From assembly GCF_004514425.2 (NCBI RefSeq), contig NZ_MYFN02000020.1, positions 1 to 46,961 of the forward strand: 46,961 bases of DNA. The letters run 5' to 3'. Positions 24,433 through 32,859 of the stretch are shown here, one piece after another; within the stretch, counting starts at the first letter, position 1; each line of letters begins with the position of its first letter. The DNA is from Shinella sumterensis. Lineage in GTDB: Bacteria; Pseudomonadota; Alphaproteobacteria; Rhizobiales; Rhizobiaceae. The position numbers and the translations under genes are program-made. The notes below the pieces were generated by a model that saw nothing but the letters and a program-made list of their open reading frames with translations, did no database searches and was not told the origin of the DNA.

Positions 24433-25557
24433 TCAGATATCTGTCCAGCGGCCATCTTCGGCACCCGAGCGAAGCGCGGCATCGACGAAACGCAAGCCGC
24501 GCACGCCATCGTGAATGCCCGGCAGCAGCAAGGCATCCGCCGCCGGGGCGCGGCCGCTGCGGTGTGCGTCGATCTGGTCGGCCATGTCGAGATAGAGCCG
24601 CGCGAGCGCCTCGATGAAGCCCTGGGGATGACCAGGCGGCATCGTCCCCTTGAAAGCCGTACCGTGCGAGGCACGGTCGATCACCATGCGCCGGCCGCCA
24701 AGTGGCGCGAAGGTCAGCCGGTTCGCCGCCTCGACCGTCCAGCCGAGTGAACCCTTGTCGCCATGCACATCGATCCTGAGCCCGTTTGTCTCGCCGATCG
24801 CCACCTGACTTGCCCAGAGCATTCCCTTGGCGCCGCCGGCAAAACGCAGCTTAGCCGTGACGTTGTCATCGACGCGGCGGCCGGGAACGAAGGTATCGAC
24901 TTCCGCTGAGAGAGCGATGGCAGGAAGGCCCGTGACAAATTCCGCAAGGTGGAAGGCGTGGGTGCCGATATCGCCAAGGCTACCGGCACCGCTTCTTGCC
25001 GGATCGGTACGCCATTCGGCTTGCTTGTTGCCGGTCGTCTCGGCGGCGGTCGCCAGCCATTCCTGCGGAAAGATGACACGAACCAGGCGCACCCTCCCGA
25101 TTTCGCCCGCCGCCACCATCGAGCGCGCTTCGCGCACCATGTCGAAGCCGGCATTGGTATAGGCGACACCGAATAGAGATGAACTGCCCGCCGCCGCCGT
25201 CTGGAGTGCGAGCGCGTCATCCAACGTGGCGGTCAACGGCTTGTCGCAGAGGATGTTGATACCGGCGCCGAGGAAGGCGTGGCAGGCGGGCGCGTGCAGG
25301 TGGTTCGGCGTCACCACGGCGACGAGGTCGATACCGTCGTCGCCTGCCTCACGCTTCGCCATCGTCTCGAAGTCGCCATAGCAGCGTTCCGGTGCCAGAC
25401 CGAGAGCATGTCCGCTTTCGCGCGCGCGAACCGGATCGCTCGAGAAGGCGCCCGCGACCAGCGAAAAGCGTCCCGTCATCGCTGCGGCGGCACGATGGGC
25501 GGCGCCGAAGAACGCACCAATCCCGCCGCCGACCATACCCAGTTTCAGCGTTCCCAT
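24433..25557 (-). CDS. Gfo/Idh/MocA family oxidoreductase 1
   Basis: NAD(P)-dependent dehydrogenase of 374 residues. It opens with a glycine-rich Rossmann motif (LGMVGGGIGAFFGAAHR), has NILCDKPLTATLDDAL in place of the typical EKP segment (lysine kept), and a GDIGTHAFHLAEFVTG block with the conserved Asp and His of the active site. The extended N-terminal region and the C-terminal HPQGFIEALARLYLDMAD resemble the group that includes levoglucosan- and 3-keto-glycoside-forming dehydrogenases, but this placement is by impression only. First enzyme gene after the ABC importer in the operon; the 64-bp gap from the binding-protein gene contains an imperfect stem that could cap the more abundant transporter message. 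Confidence 0.9.
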   Translation of the reverse strand: MGTLKLGMVGGGIGAFFGAAHRAAAAMTGRFSLVAGAFSSDPVRARESGHALGLAPERCYGDFETMAKREAGDDGIDLVAVVTPNHLHAPACHAFLGAGINILCDKPLTATLDDALALQTAAAGSSSLFGVAYTNAGFDMVREARSMVAAGEIGRVRLVRVIFPQEWLATAAETTGNKQAEWRTDPARSGAGSLGDIGTHAFHLAEFVTGLPAIALSAEVDTFVPGRRVDDNVTAKLRFAGGAKGMLWASQVAIGETNGLRIDVHGDKGSLGWTVEAANRLTFAPLGGRRMVIDRASHGTAFKGTMPPGHPQGFIEALARLYLDMADQIDAHRSGRAPAADALLLPGIHDGVRGLRFVDAALRSGAEDGRWTDI

Positions 25558-25621
25558 GTCCTGTCCTGTCTGGAGTGAGACGGGCCGACAGTTTCGCCGG
25601 TCCGTCCCTCTGGAGGCGATT

Positions 25622-26638
25622 TTATTTGGCGGCGACCTTGCCGCAGGTCGTCAGTGCGTCGGCCGGCGTGCAGGTCTCCGTGCCCGTCTGGATGAACGGT
25701 TCAAGCTTCTCGCCTTTGGTGAGCTTGTCGAGAGCCATGATCGTCTCGTAGCCCATGTCATAGGGGCGCTGGCCAATATTGTAGTGGCTCAGGCCCTCAG
25801 CGAGCAGCGGAAGCTGCGGGCCGAAGTTGTCACCGAAGACCACGACGAGGTCCTTTTTGTCGAGGCGTTCCTTCAGCGGTTCCATTGCTTGCTTGTAGGC
25901 CTGCGGAGCATACTGCGCCCAACCACCAACGGCGACGAAGGCGGAGAGATCCGGATGGTTGGTCATGACGTCACGAACCTGCTGGGCCGCAAGCGCGATG
26001 TCGTCGTTGTTGTAAACCGGGCAGCCGGCCGGCTCCGTCCAGCCGTTCTGGCCCGTGAGCGTGGCGACCGGCTGGTCCTTCGAAGCACCGGCGAGGGTGT
26101 CGCGAATACCCTGGACGCGGGCCTTCAGGTTTTCAGAGGCCGGCGCACCGGACTGAATGCAGACCGTACCGCCTTCCTTTTTGTTCTCCAGGACCTTCTT
26201 GGCGAGTTCCACACCGAAGGAGTAGTTGTCCGTGCCGATATAGGTGGCGCGCAGCCCTGCATCTTCGGGCAGCACGTCGGTGTCGAAGGTGACGACCGGG
26301 ATACCCTTGTCGTTCGCCATCTTGAGAATGCGCGCCATGGCCTTTGGGTTGCCGGCGGAAATGCCGAGCCCGTCGACGCCGCGCGTGATCATGTCCTGTG
26401 CAAGCTGCACCTGCTTGGCTTCGTCATACTCGGTCGGGCCAATATAGGTGCAGGTGACATCACCGAGCTTTTTGGCAGCATCCTTGCAGCCGGCATCGAT
26501 CGGTGGGCTGAAGGCGTTGTTGAGCACCTTGAAGACCAGCGCGAATTCCCGGTCTGCAGCATTGGCCGTCGCGCCAAAGGCGCAAAGCGCAATTGCCGCG
26601 GATGACAGGGTAAATTTCAGGCTTCTTGACAGCGACAT
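25622..26638 (-). CDS. sugar ABC transporter substrate-binding protein (RbsB/FrcB type)
   Basis: Periplasmic sugar-binding protein of 338 residues. The start at 26636-26638 follows AAGGAGGAG and gives a signal peptide (MSLSRSLKFTLSSAAIALCA, cleavage near ANA-AD). The mature sequence is of the Peripla_BP_4 type: FALVFKVLNNAFSPPIDAGC, GVDGLGISAGNPKAM, IPVVTFDTDVLPEDAGLRAT and VAVGGWAQYAP. Several cysteines (GCKDAAKK, VTCTYI, AGCPVY, TETCTPADALTTC) may form disulfides. The length and the DTD motif suit pentoses, ketohexoses or inositol-type ligands. The downstream enzymes determine its pathway context; the ligand itself is not predictable. Confidence 0.9.
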   Translation of the reverse strand: MSLSRSLKFTLSSAAIALCAFGATANAADREFALVFKVLNNAFSPPIDAGCKDAAKKLGDVTCTYIGPTEYDEAKQVQLAQDMITRGVDGLGISAGNPKAMARILKMANDKGIPVVTFDTDVLPEDAGLRATYIGTDNYSFGVELAKKVLENKKEGGTVCIQSGAPASENLKARVQGIRDTLAGASKDQPVATLTGQNGWTEPAGCPVYNNDDIALAAQQVRDVMTNHPDLSAFVAVGGWAQYAPQAYKQAMEPLKERLDKKDLVVVFGDNFGPQLPLLAEGLSHYNIGQRPYDMGYETIMALDKLTKGEKLEPFIQTGTETCTPADALTTCGKVAAK

Positions 26639-26728
26639 GGTATCTCCTCCTTGGTTCGCTGTTAAAGACATTCATTTCACGGCGCGGCGGCACTCCTCCC
26701 CCGCTCCCTGACTTTGGTGGACGCGGCG

Positions 26729-27733
26729 TCAGCGACGCAGTGACCGAATGCGTTCGAGAAGGACGGCAGCGAGGATGAAACCGCCGACGAACGTGCCCTG
26801 CCAGAACGGATTGACGCCGGCGATGAGAAGCGCATTGCGGATCACCTCGATCAGGATCGAGCCGATCGCTGCGCCAAGCGCTGTGCCGAAACCGCCCGTC
26901 AGGGACGCACCGCCGATGACCGTCGAGGCGATAGTCTGCAATTCGTAGCCCGTGCCGATGGCGTTCGTGACCGCACCCAGCCAGCCGACGAGGAAGATCG
27001 CGCTGATGGCGGCCATCAGGCCACTGAAGGCATAGGCCGAGATCTTGATGGCATCGACGGAGATGCCAGCGAGACGCGCAGCGCTCTCGTTGCCACCGAT
27101 CGCGAAGATGTATCGGCCCCAGCGCGTCATGGTCAGCAGGCAATGCAGCACGATGATGAAGGCCACCAGCGCATAAACGACATTGGGAACGCCAAGCGTA
27201 TAGCCGCCACCGAGCGCGAGGATCGATTCCGTCGCCGTGCCGAATTCGTAGAACACCTGGTTGTCACTGACCACGAGCGCAAGGCTGCGCCCGATCGACA
27301 AGGTCGCCAACGTCACGATAAAGGGTGGCAACTTGGCGAGCGTGATGACAGCGCCGTTGAGACCACCGAAAACGAGGCCGACGGCAAGCGTGCCGGCAAT
27401 GCCGAGTGGTAGCGGTGCGCCGGCATTCAGCAGTACGCCCAAGGTGACGCCGCTCAACCCGAGAATCGAGCCGACGGAAATGTCGATCCCGCCACTGATC
27501 AGCACCGGCGTCATGCCGAGCGCCATCAGGCCGATAAAGCAGGCATTCTGCAGCACGTTCATGAGATTGCCTGATGTGGCGAACTTGCCGGAGATCATTG
27601 AGACGGCAAGGCCAAGGACGACGATTGCGATCGCGATCCACATTTCCTGTGTGAGCATCAGCCGGCGCAGAAGCGATCGGTCATGGCGCTTCAGGAGGTC
27701 GACATTCATGTCGGAGACGTCTTGCTGGGACAT
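26729..27733 (-). CDS. sugar ABC transporter permease (RbsC/FrcC type)
   Basis: Inner-membrane permease of 334 residues with eight to ten hydrophobic segments. Characteristic RbsC-family blocks are FIGLMALGMTPVLISGGIDI with SVGSILGLSG, then LPPFIVTLATLSIGRSLALV, FAIGGNESAARLAGI and STVIGGASLTGGFGT. The charged 25-residue N-terminal tail is cytoplasmic. GGGAGGAACC precedes the ATG. It lies between the ATPase and binding-protein genes. This order (ATPase, permease, binding protein) reverses the more common binding-protein-first arrangement of rhizobial frcBCA. Confidence 0.93.
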   Translation of the reverse strand: MSQQDVSDMNVDLLKRHDRSLLRRLMLTQEMWIAIAIVVLGLAVSMISGKFATSGNLMNVLQNACFIGLMALGMTPVLISGGIDISVGSILGLSGVTLGVLLNAGAPLPLGIAGTLAVGLVFGGLNGAVITLAKLPPFIVTLATLSIGRSLALVVSDNQVFYEFGTATESILALGGGYTLGVPNVVYALVAFIIVLHCLLTMTRWGRYIFAIGGNESAARLAGISVDAIKISAYAFSGLMAAISAIFLVGWLGAVTNAIGTGYELQTIASTVIGGASLTGGFGTALGAAIGSILIEVIRNALLIAGVNPFWQGTFVGGFILAAVLLERIRSLRR

Positions 27734-27746
27734 GGTTCCTCCCGTC

Positions 27747-28490
27747 TCAGGCGGTCTTGATGGCGCCGGTGATGAGGCCGGTGACCTCTTCCGGGCTGGA
27801 TTGATTTATCGGCTTGTCAGCGACCTTGCTGCCGCGCCTCATAACCACGACACGATCGCAGACATCGAAAACATCTGGCATGCGGTGGCTGATAAGGATG
27901 ACCGAGAGGCCCTGCTCCTTCATTCGCCGGATCAGCGCCAGAACCTCGGCCACCTGCCGGACGCTGATGGCTGCCGTCGGTTCGTCCATCAGTACCAGCT
28001 TGGAGTTGGAAAGCCGCGTGCGGGCGATCGCCACCGCCTGCCTCTGGCCGCCGGACATGCGGTCAACCAGATCGGCCGGCCGTGTCTCGGATTTCAGCTC
28101 CCTGAAGATTTCGGCCGAGCGCGTGTTCATCAGCTTCTTGTCGAGCACCCGGAATGGCCCGACCTGCCGCATCGGCTCTCGGCCGAGGAAGACATTGGCT
28201 GCAGCCGTGAGGTTGTTGCAAAGCGCCAGGTCTTGATAAACCACTTCGATACCGTGTCGGCGGGCATCGGCTGGGCCCGAGAAACGGACATCCTGATCCT
28301 CGAAGACATAGCGGCCAGAGGTCGGCTGGAAATTGCCGGCAATGGTCTTCACGAGTGTCGACTTGCCCGCACCGTTGTCACCCATCAAGCCGAGCACTTC
28401 GCCACGGTTGATGTCGATGGACACGCCGTCGAGTGCGCGGATGGCGCCAAATTCCATGACTATGTTTTCGAGACTGGCAAGCTTGCTCAT
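27747..28490 (-). CDS. sugar ABC transporter ATP-binding protein, single-domain (FrcA type)
   Basis: ATPase of 247 residues. Walker A is GDNGAGKST, Q-loop VVYQDLALCNNLTAA, signature MSGGQRQAVAIAR, Walker B LVLMDEPTAAIS and switch LISHRMPDVFDVCD. It has only one nucleotide-binding domain, like rhizobial FrcA and unlike E. coli RbsA/AlsA, which are two tandem domains; a homodimer is expected. Start 28488-28490 with a strong GGGAGGAGG site. First gene of the ten-gene carbohydrate operon, with a candidate ROK operator 32 bp upstream. Confidence 0.93.
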   Translation of the reverse strand: MSKLASLENIVMEFGAIRALDGVSIDINRGEVLGLMGDNGAGKSTLVKTIAGNFQPTSGRYVFEDQDVRFSGPADARRHGIEVVYQDLALCNNLTAAANVFLGREPMRQVGPFRVLDKKLMNTRSAEIFRELKSETRPADLVDRMSGGQRQAVAIARTRLSNSKLVLMDEPTAAISVRQVAEVLALIRRMKEQGLSVILISHRMPDVFDVCDRVVVMRRGSKVADKPINQSSPEEVTGLITGAIKTA

Positions 28491-28521
28491 CCAACCTCCT
28501 CCCTGAGCTTGGATAGATATC

Positions 28522-28538
28522 TTTCTTAAAGTAAGAAA
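28522..28538. promoter_or_regulatory. inverted repeat, candidate ROK-repressor operator
   Basis: TTTCTTA (28522-28528) and TAAGAAA (28532-28538) are perfect reverse complements separated by AAG. The site lies in the 283-bp A+T-rich gap between the divergent ROK regulator and the carbohydrate operon, close to the operon start. A/T-rich dyads are typical of NagC/Mlc/XylR-type ROK repressors, so binding by the adjacent regulator is a fair inference. Confidence 0.45.
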
Positions 28539-28773
28539 TAGAACGTATCTCTCTTTGTCAATGAAGAATGTTTTTTGCCAAAACCACGAAAATTACGTCA
28601 GTAGGCCTGACATGGTTCCTTTAAGCCATCATCATCTCAGCATTTTTTCTGAATTCCATAGTTTGAGCGGCAAATCTCTCACGAAACGGAATGACATTTT
28701 TTTACAAAAGATATAAATCCGGCTATGCCGGATACGAAACGCGGATCGCAAATGAAAGGTGGCGGATCTCGAC

Positions 28774-29997
28774 ATGGCGGATCAGACCCTTGCCAAGGAA
28801 GTCAACGAGCGGCAGATCCTTCGTTTCCTGCGGCTCTTCGGGTCGGCTAGCAGGGCCGATATCGCCCGCCATCTAAAAGTGACACCGGCCTCTGTGACGC
28901 GCCTCGTCAACGGGCTAACGATGCGCGGGCTGGTACGCGAGGTTCAACCTGGAGCAAAAAGGGGGAGAACTGCGCGTGACGCCGGCCGGCCCGGTGTGGC
29001 ACTCGCTTTGAATCCGAATGCTGTCTTCTTTCTCGGTGTCGAGATCGGCATCGGCATTCTGCGCTATGCACTCATTGATCTGACTGCAAACAGCGTTGCC
29101 ACGTCGGATGTACATGTCAGTCGCACGATTACCCCCGAGGAAGTCGTCGATGCGATCGCTGCACATATTGCGATGCTGGAGCACGACGTCCGTTACGCCG
29201 GCCGCGTGCACAGCGTCGGCGTTACTGTACCGGGTGTGGTCAATCTTGAAGGTTTCGTCATCAACCTGCCGATCCTGGGCTGGAAAGGGGTCGATCTCCT
29301 GACACCATTGCAGGCCGCCGTAGACCGGCCCTGCTTCGTGGAAAACGATGCAGGCGCAGCAGCGTTCGGCTCGGTCTATACCATGCCGGAACTCCAGACC
29401 GGCTGTTCCGTCTTTCTTGTTATGGGCCGGGGCTGTGGCGGGGCTGCGGTCATGAATGGCCGGCTCTTGCGCGGCGCGAGCGGTGCCACAGGGGAACTCG
29501 GCCACATGCGGATCGCCCGCGATGGTGCAGTTTGCAGCTGTGGGCATCGTGGCTGCTTTGAAAGCCGTGTCGGGCTGGATGCACTTGCCCGATCCTACTG
29601 GGGAACAGACGATCTCGAAGAGGCGCAATTCGAGATTCTATCTTCCGAGGTCGCAGAGCGTTTCAGTTCCGGCGATCCGGCCGCCATTGCCTCAGTGGCA
29701 GATCTTACGGACTGGCTCAAATTGGGTGTCGTCAGCCTCGCCAACATCTTCAATCCGTCCACGATCTTCCTCGGCGGCGCGCTGGGTCCCGTCCTTTCCC
29801 TCATTATCGAGGACATCCGCCAGGATGTGGCCCGTGGCATCGTGCCAGGACTGCCAGCACCCGAGATCCGCCTTTTCAGCCTTGAACCATACGAATGCGC
29901 CATAGGCGTCGCCGCAATCGCCCATCAACGCTGCTTTGATAGCTCTGGCTACGGCCCGTATGCTCCCGGCCAATCCCCACGGAGACGATGGTTGTAG
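28774..29997 (+). CDS. ROK family transcriptional repressor
   Basis: Sugar-responsive regulator of 407 residues. An N-terminal winged helix-turn-helix (about residues 8-65: NERQILRFLRLFGSASRADI, then VTPASVTRLVNGLTMRGLV) is fused to a ROK domain with VENDAGAAAFGSV and the zinc motif CSCGHRGCFES. The ATP-binding DxGGT motif of ROK kinases is degenerate (LGVEIGIGILRYAL), so it should sense a sugar without phosphorylating it. ATG 28774 is preferred; a GTG five codons upstream is possible. Divergent from the sugar operon, which is its obvious target; the inducer is probably the imported sugar or its phosphate. Confidence 0.92.
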   Translation: MADQTLAKEVNERQILRFLRLFGSASRADIARHLKVTPASVTRLVNGLTMRGLVREVQPGAKRGRTARDAGRPGVALALNPNAVFFLGVEIGIGILRYALIDLTANSVATSDVHVSRTITPEEVVDAIAAHIAMLEHDVRYAGRVHSVGVTVPGVVNLEGFVINLPILGWKGVDLLTPLQAAVDRPCFVENDAGAAAFGSVYTMPELQTGCSVFLVMGRGCGGAAVMNGRLLRGASGATGELGHMRIARDGAVCSCGHRGCFESRVGLDALARSYWGTDDLEEAQFEILSSEVAERFSSGDPAAIASVADLTDWLKLGVVSLANIFNPSTIFLGGALGPVLSLIIEDIRQDVARGIVPGLPAPEIRLFSLEPYECAIGVAAIAHQRCFDSSGYGPYAPGQSPRRRWL

Positions 29998-30271
29998 ACG
30001 ACACGATTATCATATTCTACGGACCTTTGTCCGTCCGAGGGAGAGGGCGCGACGACCGTCTTCGTGACCTGTCCTCACTGGGCTGAAGCGTACAATAATG
30101 ACAGCGAGGAGACTGGAGTACGCACGGGATTTTCACCATAAAAGGGAGTGGCTTCCGCCGGAGTTTTGATTGCCAGTGTGCGCTGATATTGCCCTGAAAA
30201 GGCCATGGCGATTGTGGATTTTTACGTCGATGATTTATAGTGTCCGCCTCCTCATCAACATGGAAAGAATC

Positions 30272-30760
30272 ATGCGCCTTCTTGCCAATATCCTTGCCGT
30301 CTCGCTCCTGGCTGCCCTCCCCGCGGCTGCCGAAGTTCTGGTCAGCAACCAGCCCAATGTCGATCAGGATGGCACGCTGGTCGTGAACCTGCCCCAAGGC
30401 GCACTTGACATCACCATGAACACGGTCGAGGGCACGGGATTGTTCGTCCATGCAGGCGGCAGTCACGAGGTGCTGCTCGAAAGCGCCTATATGCCGCGCC
30501 TGCTCAAAATTCATGGCAACAGTGCGCTGCTCGAACTTTATACGGGCGGCAATGCCTGCCCTATCCTCTTTGCCTGGGTGAGTTATGACGAATCCGGGCT
30601 GCGCGCCAGCGAGGAATTCGGCACTTGCGCCGAACAGGCTTCCTTCGAGGAAAGTGCCAAAGGCCCGGTCGTGACGATGGACGACATCGAAGCAGGCTCA
30701 GGCACGAAGAGTTACCTGTACGACGAGAAAGCTGGAAAAGTGTCGGAAATCCAGCGCTGA
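30272..30760 (+). CDS. small secreted hypothetical protein
   Basis: Not recognised as a characterised family. It has 162 residues, starting with a good Sec signal peptide (MRLLANILAVSLLAALPAAA-E), so a periplasmic or secreted location is expected. The mature part is acidic and beta-rich in appearance (VLVSNQPNVDQDGTLVVNLP, LLKIHGNSALLELYTGG) and has two cysteines (GNACPILF, FGTCAEQ) that could form one disulfide. ATG 30272 was chosen over 30260 because GGAAAG then sits at proper distance. It stands alone, with 274 bp of A+T-rich sequence before it and the convergent alcohol dehydrogenase after it. Confidence 0.65.
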   Translation: MRLLANILAVSLLAALPAAAEVLVSNQPNVDQDGTLVVNLPQGALDITMNTVEGTGLFVHAGGSHEVLLESAYMPRLLKIHGNSALLELYTGGNACPILFAWVSYDESGLRASEEFGTCAEQASFEESAKGPVVTMDDIEAGSGTKSYLYDEKAGKVSEIQR

Positions 30761-30810
30761 AATCGCTGCACTGGACTTCATTTCGGTTCGCAGACTTCGG
30801 CTACGAAGTG

Positions 30811-31842
30811 TCATTCGCCCCTAAACCGGATCAGATATTTGGGCCTGCTCCGATCTGGCTTGCTCATGTCGGCGAACATGCTGCCCGCCTCTTCCACACC
30901 GCCTATGCGCGCGACCAGTTTTCTCGTATCGAGCTTTCCGGTCGCAAGCAGGTCCAGCGTCAAGCCGTAGTAGTCGATGCCGTGCAGGATTCCATGAACG
31001 CTGATGTCCTTGAGAACCAGTGCTCCCTGACTGACCTCCGGAGAGGCGGATCCCGGGATACCGACAAGCGCGATGCGTCCTCCCAGGTCGCAAAGATCTA
31101 TGGCGAGCTGCATGGAAGATCGCACGCCCGACGCCTCGATCACGACATCATAGGCGTCGCGGGCGGCCTCCTCCGGCCGAAGGACCCGCGTGGCACCCAG
31201 TTCCAGCGCGTAGTCCATTTCCGATTGCGCAACACCGATCACGTCGACCGAGCGCGCCGTCAATTTCGCGATCATGAGGCTGAGCATACCGAGCGTGCCT
31301 GTGCCGATCACCGCAACGCGATCGGCCTTTCCGACACGGGTCCGCTCGCAGGCGTGATAGGCCGTGACAGCCGGCTCCACGAGCGTTGCCGCCTCAAGGG
31401 AGACATTGTCGGGCACGATCGAGACCGCAGTTTCAGGAACCACCACATATTCGGCTGCGGCGCCAGGAATGAAGCGTAGTCCAACCTCCCTGAGACTGCG
31501 ACATAGATTGCGGCGACCGCGCTGGCAATTGTCGCAGCTGTTGCACGGCACCATGCAGTGACCCACGACGCGGCTACCGACACCGACTCTTTCCGCACCA
31601 GCACCCCTGGAAACGACCGTCCCCGTATATTCGTGGCCGAAGATGAAAGGATGCTTCAGAAAGCCGTTGTCGATATAGAAGCTCTTGCCATGATGAAGGT
31701 GGACATCCGTTCCGCAGATGCCGAGAAACGCTGTTCGAATGACGATTTCATGGGGACCCGCCTTAGGTATCGGCAGTTGCCGGATTTGCAACTCGTCGGC
31801 TCCGGTCATCAACAGGGCGGTCATCGATTGGGGTTGATCCAT
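30811..31842 (-). CDS. zinc-dependent alcohol/polyol dehydrogenase (MDR family)
   Basis: NAD(P)-dependent dehydrogenase of 343 residues, nearer to sorbitol, L-idonate and threonine dehydrogenases than to ethanol dehydrogenases. The catalytic zinc region is CGICGTDVHLHHGK and GHEYTG with Glu in TLVEPAVTAYHA. The four-cysteine structural zinc loop is CNSCDNCQRGRRNLC (plus the preceding MVPC), and the Rossmann motif VAVIGTGTLGMLSLMIA. GGAGGAAAAG precedes the ATG. It follows permease gene 2 of nucleoside-type importer A by 80 bp in the same direction and is probably the last gene of that operon. An imported or hydroxymethylated compound could be its substrate, but this is inference. Confidence 0.9.
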   Translation of the reverse strand: MDQPQSMTALLMTGADELQIRQLPIPKAGPHEIVIRTAFLGICGTDVHLHHGKSFYIDNGFLKHPFIFGHEYTGTVVSRGAGAERVGVGSRVVGHCMVPCNSCDNCQRGRRNLCRSLREVGLRFIPGAAAEYVVVPETAVSIVPDNVSLEAATLVEPAVTAYHACERTRVGKADRVAVIGTGTLGMLSLMIAKLTARSVDVIGVAQSEMDYALELGATRVLRPEEAARDAYDVVIEASGVRSSMQLAIDLCDLGGRIALVGIPGSASPEVSQGALVLKDISVHGILHGIDYYGLTLDLLATGKLDTRKLVARIGGVEEAGSMFADMSKPDRSRPKYLIRFRGE

Positions 31843-31922
31843 CTTTTCCTCCGATAGCGGTCACGGTCCTGCAACCATGAGCCAAACGCATTCCTTTAGA
31901 GTCCGCGCTATCGGTGCGCCAG

Positions 31923-32846
31923 TCAATGTTTGTCCTGCCGCAAGTAGACGCGCCCGAGGAAACCTGGCTCGCCCGATGTCTTTCCGCGAAGCGAGCTCAG
32001 GACCAGCACGCCCAGCGTCAGAATATACGGCGCGGTCATCGTCAGGTAGACCGGAAAGTCCGCACCGATCGCCTGGAGGCGGGGCACCAGGGCATCGGCG
32101 GCCCCGAAGAGAAGCGCTCCCAGAAGGGCGCGCGCGGGATTCCAGCGGGCGAAAATGACGAGAGCGATGGCGACCCAGCCGCGGGCTGCGACCATGCCTT
32201 CCACCCACACATGGCTGGTTGCGACGGAAAGATAGGCGCCGGCCAGACCGCACAGCACACCGGAAGCCAGGACGGCGGCAAGCTGTGTGAGCTGTATGTC
32301 GATGCCGGCCACATCGGCGGCGGCAGGGTTTTCGCCGACCGCCGTCAGCCGGAGGCCGCTGCGGGTTTTCTGCAGCCACCACCACAGAGCGAACACGACC
32401 AGCGGCAAGGCGATCGTCACCGGATCCTGAACGGCCACGATCCGGCCAAACACCGTGCCGCGATCGATGCCGAAGAGATCGCCCAGGGTCTCAATTCCCG
32501 GAAAAGTCTTTTGCACGTAGGGTCGCCCCAGAACACCGGTCATCCCGAGACCGATCGCCACGATGGCAAGGCCTGAAAGCGTGTGGTCAGCGCGCTTGAC
32601 GACGGTGGCGAGGCCGAAAAGCAAGGCGAGCGCCGCTGCTGCTACGGCACCGCCGCCGAGCGCCGCCCACGGATTGCCGCCCGACAGCACGATGATCGCC
32701 CCGGTCATCGCCCCGACGGCCATCAAGCCTTCGGCGCCGAGGTTCAGGACACCGGCACGCTCGCAGATGATGAGGCCCAGGCTCGCAAGCAGGAGCGGCG
32801 TCGCGTAGCTTGGAATGATGGCAAGCCAGCCGATCAGGAAATCCAT
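31923..32846 (-). CDS. nucleoside-type ABC transporter permease, system A (second permease)
   Basis: Inner-membrane permease of 307 residues. It shares the blocks ATPLLLASLGLIICERAGVL followed by NLGAEGLMAVGAMTG and GLRLTAVGENPAAADVAGID with the permeases of BMP-dependent purine/nucleoside importers (NupQ, TP_0321-type). Many hydrophobic stretches (for example LGGGAVAAAALALLFGLATV) indicate eight or more membrane spans. Preceded within the operon by the other permease with a 13-bp gap. Homologous to the 43949 permease of system B but clearly different in sequence, so the two systems are not a recent duplication. Confidence 0.92.
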   Translation of the reverse strand: MDFLIGWLAIIPSYATPLLLASLGLIICERAGVLNLGAEGLMAVGAMTGAIIVLSGGNPWAALGGGAVAAAALALLFGLATVVKRADHTLSGLAIVAIGLGMTGVLGRPYVQKTFPGIETLGDLFGIDRGTVFGRIVAVQDPVTIALPLVVFALWWWLQKTRSGLRLTAVGENPAAADVAGIDIQLTQLAAVLASGVLCGLAGAYLSVATSHVWVEGMVAARGWVAIALVIFARWNPARALLGALLFGAADALVPRLQAIGADFPVYLTMTAPYILTLGVLVLSSLRGKTSGEPGFLGRVYLRQDKH

Positions 32847-32859
32847 GACGACCCTTTCT

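Noticed and set aside
23167-24750. A 527-codon plus-strand open frame across the oxidoreductase genes
   Set aside because: Antisense to three recognised dehydrogenase genes, with no domain and low-complexity composition.
25578-25605. Imperfect stem between sugar-binding-protein and Gfo/Idh genes
   Set aside because: On the transcribed strand it has an A-C mismatch in the middle of the stem and no T-tract; noted only as a possible message-stabilising structure.
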